Source of the DNA: Entonaema liquescens
Taxonomy: Eukaryota; Ascomycota; Sordariomycetes; Xylariales; Xylariaceae
Direction of reading: 5' to 3'
Assembly (NCBI GenBank): GCA_902805475.1
Contig: CADCSX010000003.1
Location: 1,054,001 to 1,118,000 of the forward strand
DNA: 64,000 nucleotides
The notes under the pieces were generated by a model that was not told the DNA's origin, made no database searches, and saw only the letters and a program-made list of their open reading frames with translations. Both the position numbers and the translations under genes were made by a program. Positions 47,819-57,721 of the stretch are shown piece by piece (within the stretch, counting starts at the first letter, position 1; each line of letters begins with the position of its first letter).

Positions 47819-48601
47819 TCATATAATCTCCGATCTCATGACCAATTTCAAGGCTTCCCGCGCTTCCTCATCGTCATTATTAGGCATCATAAGTTCGTCA
47901 CGTCTTCCTTTGCACACCAATTCCGCTTCGTTCAAAAAGCATGTCGCCTCAAGTAGTTCCCCTAAAGTATCGTCTCGTCTCGCTTCCAGAGCCCTCCGCA
48001 CACCCGCGTAGATCCAACCCCCTGATGATAGTATATCGTAAACGTATGATGGCCAGCCATTGTCGCGGGATAGTCGAGTGAAAAACCAAGCCTCCCTCCA
48101 AAATAAACAATGTAACCCAACTCCCAAATGCTCTTGACCAGATGCAGTGGAGCTCTCCCGGAGGCCGGTCCCGCGACAACGAGTAGTAAAATATTAGATG
48201 ATATGCCTTTTCAGACAATCATGTCGGGTTAAGAATGTAGGTAAAATAAAACAGAGAAAATTTTGTATATCCAGAAATGAAGTGTATTCGCTAATGTCCC
48301 AGTCAACAGGGGAGCGAGTTTCTTTGTTGGAGCCGTACTGTTTTACCGGTCTCCTATGTAAATGCGGTGACATCGAGTCTTCTGGTTCCTGCCCATCTCT
48401 TGTATTTAAGTAAGAAACTAGATTTTCATGATAGGCTTGCGCCCTCTTTAGATCTTGAATGTTTTCTTGCGATGCTTGTTGTAATTTTCTTTTCCTATGC
48501 GACAATTTCGAGGAGAGATATAATGTAAGAGTGCAAAGGTATGGGTTTTGTACATGTCGATAAATATTAGGGAGTCCGATAAGGAAAAAGAATGATCCCA
48601 T
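47819..48601 (-). CDS. Possible hypothetical gene interrupted by one TAA or a small intron
   Basis: From 48601 to 47819 one minus-strand phase is open over 780 bp except for a single TAA at 48196-48194. The text looks protein-like on both sides: KLSHRKRKLQQASQENIQDL and HLHRRPVKQYGS before, then GWPSYVYDILSSGGWIY and DDTLGELLEATCFLNE after. A start at 48601 (MGSFFFLIGL) gives a hydrophobic N-terminus. The TAA could be removed by an intron beginning GTCTGA (about 48210) and ending at an AG near 48150, but the donor is poor. No family recognised. It lies just downstream of the methyltransferase gene on the same strand, so it could instead be long 3' UTR. Confidence 0.35.
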
Positions 48602-48699
48602 TAATGGGGAAAGCCAGGGGTTTCGAAATCCAAAGACTGGGGTGCCAAAGACATTGTGGAGAGTCGAGGAATGTCGAGATATCTTATGCCAAAAGCATG

Positions 48700-51600
48700 T
48701 TATATGCTCGCAACTCTTCCTCTTGCTTCGGGCATTCTTGCGTGGCATACCATAAGCTTGAGACTCGTTCCCCACTCCTCGCATTCAGCTAGCAAGGCCT
48801 TGTCGTTCCAAATACTGGTAGTCATTCCGGTTGAGGTCTCGTAGCATCGGTTATACCACCAGCGTCCGACTTTCGAAACCATCTTCGTGATATTCTCGTC
48901 GCCCATCTCGGTCTTGTCGTTCATCATTTCCGCTAGACTCCGCTCATCCTTCTTGCCTTTGACTCGAGAGGAGCTTGTAATCGCACTCGCCACGGGCACA
49001 CCAACACGACAAGTCTTGACGTCAATGAATCCTTTCTTACCAAGAAGGCGGAGAATGAAGTCTGCTGTGCTGCTGAGATTATAGTCGGGGTTGCGTGCGC
49101 TGATTCGCTCTTTGAGACGGCGTACTGAGCGCCGAGTGCGGTTACCCATATTATTTAAGTCCACGTCGAGGATGGATAGTTCGATATATCCTCCTGGCTT
49201 GAGAACGCGGCGCGCCTCTGAGATTATATTGCGATAGTGGGATTCAGGGGCTGCAGATGGAAACCGGAATACAACCGCCGTAAAGCTATCTGGCCCAAAA
49301 GGTAACTTATCCATGTGTGATATGAATTGGATTTGGTGATGATTAGGTGGCGATAGGGGAAACGTAGGAGTTGATTTTTGCTCCGGCGATAATGGTGCGC
49401 GAGGAGATAAGTTAAAGAAGGTTGCATCAGGGTAGGTTTCTGCTGCATAGAAAGACCAATCGTCATTTCCAAGGCCGTCAATAACGAGAATCGAATGGCG
49501 CTTGGGTGAGCCGACGTCATTGATGAGATCTTCGCGGACAGGACTAAATAGCACATGACCGAACGTAAGCCATTTGCTCACCGTCATTGAGCCTACCCGG
49601 AGATTGACCTGAGAAAGAGGGGTGTCTTCGCTAGTACGACTACTGACTGAACTTCTCTTGGTCTTCGTGCTTTTGTTCGAAGATGAGCTGTCTCGTTGAG
49701 AAATGGGCGTCTTGTCTACTTGTACGTTGCTCGTATTGTCGTCGTGTCCAGGTGTAGATTCCGGGACTGAGAAGGATGTTGTCGGTTGATCAGTGCCGAA
49801 CCTAAAAGCAGCATTAATCCTAGCCGTCATATCGGCGCTGTAGTGGCTTGACGATGTAGCGCTTTTTCTAGTCTCAATGGAACTGCGAACGCCTTTGGCG
49901 TGATGATTATCGACGGTGGGTGATTCGAGTGACTTGCTTGGTTCCTTTGCTAACCTAGAGCCATAAATTTCCAGATGGAAAGGCGCTCCTCGGGAAGAGG
50001 TCGCTGACGGTGGCACCTCGCCCAAGAAGTCGTTGTACTCATCCCAGATTTCATCCTCAGTAAGCGGGGCATTCGGTGTTGGGGGTAGCGCAGCACGGCT
50101 GAATATATGCACTAGTTCAGAACTGCCGGACCCCGAGCTTGTGCTCTCGGAACCCTTCTGAGGCGAAAAAGAAAGGAATTCCTTTCCAGATTCGCCGAGC
50201 TTGAGGGGAGAACCTTCAGAAGATAATTCCGGTTTGATGGGGACGTCATAGCTGGTTGCCGTGATCAATACTTCCGCTTGAGTACGTTCGGGGGATAGAG
50301 GCCTCGTTGGACTCGGCCCTTTTGCAACAGAGTTTCGATCAATTCGGCTTAGGTCGGGAGGTGGCATTTGAAGACTGACTCGGTGGAAAGGGCGAGAGAA
50401 GCTTTTCGGGGACGTCTGTTCTGGGCGGGTATTGATAACCTTGGGTATCCTACCAACTTGAGGGAGCCTGCTCGGGCGGACTACGGGATTGCTTGAAGTA
50501 GAGGTACTAGTCGCATGCTGTCGCTTTGGTACCGGTGCCTTTCGTGGGTTCATCTGGGGAGTAACGTCTCGCGTCAATTTTGGCACAGTCTCTTGAAATC
50601 GGTGTTGATGAGTACGAGACGGCTCTAAGGATCGAATACTACTTTCCGAAGGTCGTCGGCCATGATCATTAGTTGAAATAAACGGGATAAGAACCTCCGC
50701 TTCCCTCAAGATTTCGCAAACGTCTTGCTCCTCGGTTTCATCTTGCTCAGAAGAATCCATCAACGTATAGAACGCGACCGGCTTGGTTGGGACGTGCTTT
50801 ACTGCTGCAGACACACTCGCCTCGACTTTCTTGTTCGTGTCCTTAGGGGGCTGGCTTTGAGATCTTCCAAATAGATTCCATTTACGTGGAGACTTCGCCC
50901 TCTTAGTGAGCTTTCGTGGCCCCGGTCTAGATTCAACCTGCTCATCGATAAGTTTCGGCTGAGGCTCTGCAAAGGAGTCATCCGTTAATATCGTTGTCTC
51001 TATGCTTCCTACCGAAGGAGAGGTGATACCTCTGGTGTTAATTGGCTTAGGAAGGTTTAAAGGAGAACTATTCGGGGACCGCAATCGTTGAATTGATCTT
51101 CTAAACGCGATAGTGGGCTTCATCGAAACAGCTTCCGAGTCGCTACTATCCGAAGGTCGAGACTGGACGGACTCACGAGGGAGTGCCGATGGCCACAACG
51201 TTTGCCGCAGCTCTTCCCGTGAGGATTCGGATGCAGTCGAGTTATTGCGTGAACCAATGCCCGGACGGTTTGGAATCATACTCTGGCTACTTTCGGTGCG
51301 CGCTATTTCAAAGCTCGTATTTCGGTTTTCCACGATTTCGCCACCTGCGATTATCACGGGGTTCATTCGTTCCAGGAAGAAAGGGTCTGTTGACTGAAGA
51401 CTTGCGAGACTTTCAGATGAAGGAACCGAGCCTGGGAGACCCCGCGGGAGGTTCGCAGTACTACTACTACGCCTTTTAACGGAGCCAATCCTCCCATATC
51501 CTTCGTGGCCAGTTCCGGCAGCAGGCCCTTTTCGAGTTGGTTTTTCTTTCTTTTCAACTTGCGGTAGTTCTGGAGCTGTCTTGGTTCGCTTCCCAAAGAG

Positions 51601-53178
51601 CGGAAATCTTGTCTTAAACGTAGTTGCTGGGCTAGGCGTTCTAACGGCCCTGCCTTTTTCTTGAGTCGGTTTGGCGGCCTTTGTGATGACTGGTCGCGGT
51701 GCTGGCGTGGGCTCTCGAGTCACGGGTCCTTTCAACGCAACCGAACGGTCTTGGACAGAAGGAGTTATTGACCTTGGCAACGAACTGGGTGCTAGCTGAC
51801 CGCTTTGACGTCTATCGGCGAGGCTTGTCGACGATAGGTTGCTGTGTATTATAGGAACTGGGCCGCCAAATTGGTAGTAAAGATCCGGTGTCCCGTCTCT
51901 GCTAGGCCGTGAAGGCGGTGTAGGGCGAGTCATGGGGGACGTTACAGTTTCTTGGGGTTTCCCGTGGGATGGCGCAACAACTCTGGATTGAGATGGAGAC
52001 TTTATGGAGGGTCGAACAATTGTTTGAGGGACTTCAATAGACGACTCGCTTCCTCCTCCAATTCTCTTGAACTTTTGAGATGACTTTCTAGGAGGAGGTT
52101 TTGGTATCACAGGTGATAACCCTCGGCGTACCTTCTTCTCCTTATCTTCGGGGCGCACAGTGGAGTTCGAAGACGATGAGGTCAACGCCTCCCGAACAGC
52201 AGCAAGGCCACTAGGATCAGTACCAAAAATGTCACCTTCATTTGGTATGCTACCAGCTCTTCTCCGAGTTACAGGTGGGCGAGTCTCGGCTGGACTCGCT
52301 TGCCTTGCCCTAGAAACAGGAAGACGATGCGGCACAAAGAGCCCAGGTGACTGTGATGATATCGAAGTGGGAGTGGTATCTCGGCTATAAGGCCCAGGCC
52401 CGGGCGATTCGGAAAACCTGGTAGAAGGGCTGGCGCTAAAGGCGCTCAGCTGGCTATGGCTGCTCCCGCCCGAGAAAAGTGGTGTTGGCGGAGGAAGGTT
52501 CTCGGTCGATAGCTTAAATGGAACTTCTATACTCGGCCCGCATCTTGGGGGGATCTCGACGTTTCTATAGCGGTCCAACTCCGGATAGATCCCTGAAGGT
52601 TGCGTGGCGGTTCGGGAAAACTCGAAGTTCTGTGCAGTACGAATCTCAACGGGGCTAGTGGTGATGTTTCGATCCGAATAGGGAATGCCGGGATCAATAA
52701 ATGTTTGTGATCTTGGTATCGAAGACGATGAATCAGTTCTACCTGAACTCGAACGTGACTGGTTTTGCATGCTAGGCTGTTCCCGAGACAAGCTTGATTG
52801 TTTCCTACGTAAGACAGCCCGTGGCGACTCAGGCGGATCGCTACGCCCACGTGTGCTCGATGTTGGCACTTTTGATGCTGGCTTCACAAAGTTCTTCGAC
52901 CAAGACAGTGTCTCGTGGGTCGATGGCGTCTTTGATGGTAATTTGGAACCAGAAAGCTTTCGTATAGAGGCATTTTGAGGAATCCGGCTCTGTTGTGTTG
53001 TAGCTTGTGGGATTGAGGAAGGTCCAGGCTGAGTGTCATCAGCTTTCTTGCGAATAGTCTGACTCGAAGCGAATGAGAATTCTTGGTTTGACGTTTCCAT
53101 TACTCCTCCCCTACGCTTCGTCCGCGTCTCGTCTCCCGATCTAGTCCGCGAATCTAACCGTGGGCGGATGGACGCCAT
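48700..53178 (-). CDS. Long disordered protein with C-terminal SAM-methyltransferase domain
   Basis: Intronless, 1492 residues. Roughly the first 1150 are Ser/Pro/Arg/Thr-rich and disordered (many SSSSIPRS- and TPPSRPSRD-type stretches) with no repeats of fixed length. The last ~260 fold as a type-11-like methyltransferase: ILVIDGLGNDDW stands where motif I (usually E/DxGxGxG) should be, followed by DKLPFGPDSFTAVVF and EARRVLKPGGYIEL. Motif I is atypical, with loss of the usual second and third glycines, so catalytic activity is doubtful. The long basic and Ser-rich region suggests scaffold or regulatory use and heavy phosphorylation. Start is the first ATG of the frame, near the left border of a 7-kb gene-poor region. 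Substrate unknown. Confidence 0.88.
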   Translation of the reverse strand: MASIRPRLDSRTRSGDETRTKRRGGVMETSNQEFSFASSQTIRKKADDTQPGPSSIPQATTQQSRIPQNASIRKLSGSKLPSKTPSTHETLSWSKNFVKPASKVPTSSTRGRSDPPESPRAVLRRKQSSLSREQPSMQNQSRSSSGRTDSSSSIPRSQTFIDPGIPYSDRNITTSPVEIRTAQNFEFSRTATQPSGIYPELDRYRNVEIPPRCGPSIEVPFKLSTENLPPPTPLFSGGSSHSQLSAFSASPSTRFSESPGPGPYSRDTTPTSISSQSPGLFVPHRLPVSRARQASPAETRPPVTRRRAGSIPNEGDIFGTDPSGLAAVREALTSSSSNSTVRPEDKEKKVRRGLSPVIPKPPPRKSSQKFKRIGGGSESSIEVPQTIVRPSIKSPSQSRVVAPSHGKPQETVTSPMTRPTPPSRPSRDGTPDLYYQFGGPVPIIHSNLSSTSLADRRQSGQLAPSSLPRSITPSVQDRSVALKGPVTREPTPAPRPVITKAAKPTQEKGRAVRTPSPATTFKTRFPLFGKRTKTAPELPQVEKKEKPTRKGPAAGTGHEGYGRIGSVKRRSSSTANLPRGLPGSVPSSESLASLQSTDPFFLERMNPVIIAGGEIVENRNTSFEIARTESSQSMIPNRPGIGSRNNSTASESSREELRQTLWPSALPRESVQSRPSDSSDSEAVSMKPTIAFRRSIQRLRSPNSSPLNLPKPINTRGITSPSVGSIETTILTDDSFAEPQPKLIDEQVESRPGPRKLTKRAKSPRKWNLFGRSQSQPPKDTNKKVEASVSAAVKHVPTKPVAFYTLMDSSEQDETEEQDVCEILREAEVLIPFISTNDHGRRPSESSIRSLEPSRTHQHRFQETVPKLTRDVTPQMNPRKAPVPKRQHATSTSTSSNPVVRPSRLPQVGRIPKVINTRPEQTSPKSFSRPFHRVSLQMPPPDLSRIDRNSVAKGPSPTRPLSPERTQAEVLITATSYDVPIKPELSSEGSPLKLGESGKEFLSFSPQKGSESTSSGSGSSELVHIFSRAALPPTPNAPLTEDEIWDEYNDFLGEVPPSATSSRGAPFHLEIYGSRLAKEPSKSLESPTVDNHHAKGVRSSIETRKSATSSSHYSADMTARINAAFRFGTDQPTTSFSVPESTPGHDDNTSNVQVDKTPISQRDSSSSNKSTKTKRSSVSSRTSEDTPLSQVNLRVGSMTVSKWLTFGHVLFSPVREDLINDVGSPKRHSILVIDGLGNDDWSFYAAETYPDATFFNLSPRAPLSPEQKSTPTFPLSPPNHHQIQFISHMDKLPFGPDSFTAVVFRFPSAAPESHYRNIISEARRVLKPGGYIELSILDVDLNNMGNRTRRSVRRLKERISARNPDYNLSSTADFILRLLGKKGFIDVKTCRVGVPVASAITSSSRVKGKKDERSLAEMMNDKTEMGDENITKMVSKVGRWWYNRCYETSTGMTTSIWNDKALLAECEEWGTSLKLMVCHARMPEARGRVASI

Positions 53179-56100
53179 ATCTACCTCTCTTATCCACGAA
53201 ATGAGGTTCGATGTTTAACCATACCAAGCTCAGGAGTCCATATTAACTTTAAATATATGAGAATCGGGTGGTTTTCTAAAAGGGTAGTCAGCGGTAGAGC
53301 CCAGTGGCAGGTTTATCAAGAATCTCCTAGTAATACCGTTACAGCCGCTGTTCCGTTATTACACTACTTCTCCAAGGTGGCAGTACAGACACAACAGAAC
53401 AGGCGAATCTAAGCCTGCTATGAATAAACAGGGACGGACAACGTTCCACGAATGCCTGGCTATAATCTCAGACCCCTATTCAGATATATCGGGCCACGGG
53501 TTCGGCGGTCACTAAACACCAGCCAGGGTGGATCGGAAGTACTACCTTAGGAACTGGCAAGCAACAAGAAATATTACAACAGTAAAAATTAAGAAAAACG
53601 TATATGAGCCCCCGAAATAAAATCGGTAGCAAATATTGTAAATGGAGTTTGAGGAGGTCTAGGCTTCGGGAGGATCTGGTCAAGTTCTTAGTAACGGGTG
53701 GGGGACAACCTTGGCGTGTAGATGTCGACTTGACTAACTTAGATACGCTGGGGAATGGTGTGGTAGTACAAAGCTGTGGGGGATGTACGAGCGTTTAACA
53801 AGCGTTAGCGGCGTCGAGATTTTTTCTTCTTCTTCTTCTTCGACCGTGCTATAGAATGATCCGTAGTCGGAGCTGATGGTGTTTGAGGTTTTACGAGGGT
53901 TTCCCAAAGTAAGCAGCTAGTATAGCTGAATAGGAAGTTCCTTAAGCAAGTATTCGTCTCGGCTCGGGAAAATGGATAGGAATACGGAAAATAAAACATA
54001 CAAATTGCCCAAAAACAGAAGTAAGAAGAGACAATATCAGGAGAGATGAGGTATCGAGGAGGCGAAAGAGATGTATGACTTGTATATAAGAAGATACTTG
54101 TAATTGTTAGCTCGCATCGCCTTTCCACCTTGCATGCTCGCAAGACGATGATGTACCCAAGGGTCTGGACAAGGGTCGCGGTACGTAAACGAATAGGCCT
54201 TCTAGACAGGTGTGGCGCAACGATCCCCTGTCGATAGCCAAGATGCGACCATTTTTGGGGATGTTTAACATGGAATCGCCGAGTGGGCGGTCTAGTTGGC
54301 AGCGGCCATTGCGGGTTAGAACGTATAAGTTCCAACCTCTAAACAGGGCTTAAGCCGATAGCCCAGCCAACAAGGGTCCTAGACAACCAGAAACCCACGC
54401 TGTGCTTTCGAACGTTAGCTGCGTTGAGAAAGAAAATCTACGTTGAGTCACCGAAGCTCATACGAGACAGGAAAAAAGGTACTATGGTAGATCGACCACA
54501 TCAGCATACTTGGGTTTTTGTCTCTATCGCCGGACCGGCCAAAACGAATTGACCACTAACTTCGTCTATTGCTCGCATCGCATGCTGTCCACCATTCCGA
54601 CTGTAAACAATATGCGCGTGAGCAAGCAAGAGGAACCGCGCGAGTCATGCTTGGAAACTGGTCTCGGATTGTGCATATTCTGATGTCCTATGAGAAGAGC
54701 GCTGCAGGTTCTTGAGGATATAATTCGCTAAATAGAATCCTTGACGCTTGGAGAGCTTTTCCTGGTTGGGTCGGACCCAGGTATAATCAAGTGCTTCCAG
54801 AGCCCACCTACAGTAGTGGCTCTACATATAGATGGGGTCATACGACGCTACCAGTATCCAGTATCAGCGAAATACTCAACCGGTCTCTATGGCCATCCGA
54901 AGATCAAGTCGGTTATTTCAATACTTATTACGAGGAGAAAAGGGATGCATGTAGGAATATGGCTTAGGATCATAGTGCGATAATCGCAGTCGATAATTGT
55001 CGAATAGCAATTCGCAGATAGCTTTGTTACGGAATGATAGGAGATTGATGTTGAGGAACAAACAACCTGAAGTCCTACGGGCATCCGAAAAAAAAGGAAT
55101 GGGTAGGAGGTAACCTTAGGTATCTACGTACCTAAGTACCATAAATTTCAGTACATTAGGTGTTGCATGTGGCTAGTGCTGGGCCGCATCGGGTACCTGC
55201 GGGCGAGAGGCAGCCAGCCAGGTCCTTCCCACTTCTGCCACTTCAAAAACTTGAATAAACAACACTATCAATGCTTGCTGAAGGACAACATGGCAGTGGC
55301 AATGAATATCTACTGAGTTGTCAATACTGATACTGTTAGCGGGAGGGAGGGAGAAATATGTCTGATTAAAAAACCAAAGGCGCGGGCCGTCTGGGGTCGT
55401 TAGCAACGTGCAACTACCAACAACCAGGAATCCTTGACTTCAGGTAGATTTGCCTCTAAAAATCTAGCAGTACCATAAAGATAGTAATACACTACAAAAT
55501 AGTTGGGTATAGCGGAGTACTATGTAAGAAGTACTTCTATCTTAGAGATGGTGGTGCCCACTTTTCTAAGCGCCGGGACTTTGGTTTGAATTCGTCGTCA
55601 CTTCTGATTTCCTAAATTTTCAAGTACTCACTCTCACTCTAAGGACATATCAATTTTCTCACGGCTCAACTATCATCATCACGTTCGTTTATCTCACCAC
55701 TTGAGAGACAGAAGAATTTTCTATGTTTCAGACGGTTAGCTTCGCTATTCTTGCAGCACCCCCATGGTCCCATTGCAGCGTTGGCGGCTACTGCATGTCT
55801 CACTTCTGTTGATATCCGAGAACGCCTAAAATCGTGCACCAGCATCAGCGATCTTGGTTCAACCGGGTCTGGGCACTGACAAGTTGAGTATCCTTGTACC
55901 TCCACTTAATAAGCGCTTGCAATGTATATATATAATAAGTGATGTCAATGCCGGGTCTTGTAAAATCGAGAGTCATACTTGAATATAGGCTTTTGCTTCA
56001 ACTTGATCTATAAGTTGTACAAATCTTGTTATACGTACCTAAGGTGGTGACAGAAGACAACGGATTATGACCTCAATGCGCAACCAACAGACCCTACATT

Positions 56101-57476
56101 AATATACTTCGTTAAGCAGAACCAGTTCACTCCTATTAAAGTCGCAGAGTATTACGAGTGTGAGATGTGAATATTCAATCACATACTAGCAACACCAACC
56201 TAGAAGGCTCCTCGTAAGCTACTGCGGGCATATAAACATGATAGATTAAATGTTACCCAGGTACAGAACCTCAATATCTGTATGTGGAGTTAACAGGGGT
56301 TTTAGTGGCCAAGGATCTGATAGCAAAATTCATGAATGAATTTTCTGATTGGCTTATGAACGTTCATTTTCCGACCAATAGAATTCCTTATAGTGGTTTT
56401 CAACCAGTAAAGCTTAGACGAGATGAGGGCTTTAATCTGCATGTCTCTCCCTATCCGTGTGGATTCTGTTGCAGCTTACCCGGACTCGATCCCCCATTGA
56501 GATCGCTCGGTGAAGCCTGCTCATATATAGATTAATGCCGATCGTTTCTGATAACTCCATACGGAAGAGCACAGGAGTCGCGTCTTCATTCCTTCAATCA
56601 CAATTCACTCTTATTGGAATCAATTCCGAGGACTTCGTATGCGATCCTTAGCTTTTATCTATATCCCCTGGTCCTCGTCTACCAGGGGTTCCGGATATCA
56701 ATCTTCTATTAGCAAGTCAATGTCCAATGTGCTTACACATCAAAATGTAAGGGATTTCTTCCTACATTCGACTTTCTCCAAGTCGCTGCCACCATCATTT
56801 TATTATAAGCAACCAAGTTTACAGGTGAATTCCCATAATTTGCATGCGTTTCTAAGAGTCTTATAATAGAACAACACTAACGTCACTTAGTCCGTTAGTC
56901 TTTCGCTATGTGGGCTCTAATCAAGTTAACCGCCCAGCTGACCTGTCAGTCATAATGCACTTAGAGAAATGAGTAGGTCCCTCTCCTACCAAGGATTGCC
57001 TCTTACTTTTTGGTAAGTTTTCTAGCATCTGCCTAGTCGGAAGCCTCATCTATTCGTGTGGCTCAGCTATAGTTTTGGTTGAACAGTATAAGCTGAAAGT
57101 CGCATAATCTGAGGCAAATGCAATGTGTTGGCACGGCAGGTAAATCTGGCGTCAGTATCACTTCGGCCGGTTCCAGAAAGAGTCGCGGCCGGAAACCTCC
57201 AAAAAGTTGATCAGAACCCGGCAACTCGGACCCACTAGCGGTTGTGGCGAGTGCCGACATGCAACTCCGCCACAATCGTATCCTAAACATTCAATTCATC
57301 ATATACTTAAAGTACTTACCTACAGTACCTACAACCCTAGCTTAAATTTATCAAGGCTATGCCATTAGTCTTTTGTCAACGTGGCAGTCTCAATATCCAA
57401 CAATTTTTATGAAGCCTCTGGGATCATGGCCGAAGCATGGAAAAATCAAAGACAAGAGTTTTACGACTCATATTGT

Positions 57477-57548
57477 AAAAAAAATAAAAATAAAAATAAA
57501 AATAAAAATAAAAAAAAATTAAAAATAAAAAAAAAAATAAAAAAAAAA
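57477..57548. repeat. A-rich (AAAAAT)n microsatellite
   Basis: About 70 bp consisting only of A and T on this strand, in hexamer-like units. Slippage-prone and probably variable. Confidence 0.9.
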
Positions 57549-57703
57549 CCATATTCCGTATCACTCAGACCTAACAGGTTTGCCGCAATTGCTGAGCCGC
57601 GGCAAGGATAGGATCTTCAAAAGCTACGGCAGGCTCCTCCTTGGCATGGAGGGAACAGGGTTCCAAACCCAATCGCAAGCGCTCGTCTTGCCGTAGGCAG
57701 GGT

Positions 57704-57721
57704 CCTGTTCAGGTGAACAGG
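57704..57721. repeat. Perfect palindrome, 8-bp arms CCTGTTCA/TGAACAGG
   Basis: Two-base spacer GG. A second looser inverted pair (GCTACGGCA at about 57622 and TGCCGTAG at about 57690) brackets an 80-bp hairpin-like unit to its left. Possibly a remnant of a small inverted-repeat element. Confidence 0.6.

Noticed and set aside
53805..54335. 176-codon minus-strand frame ending in a lysine run
   Set aside because: The Lys run is a TTC microsatellite; the rest has no protein-like pattern.
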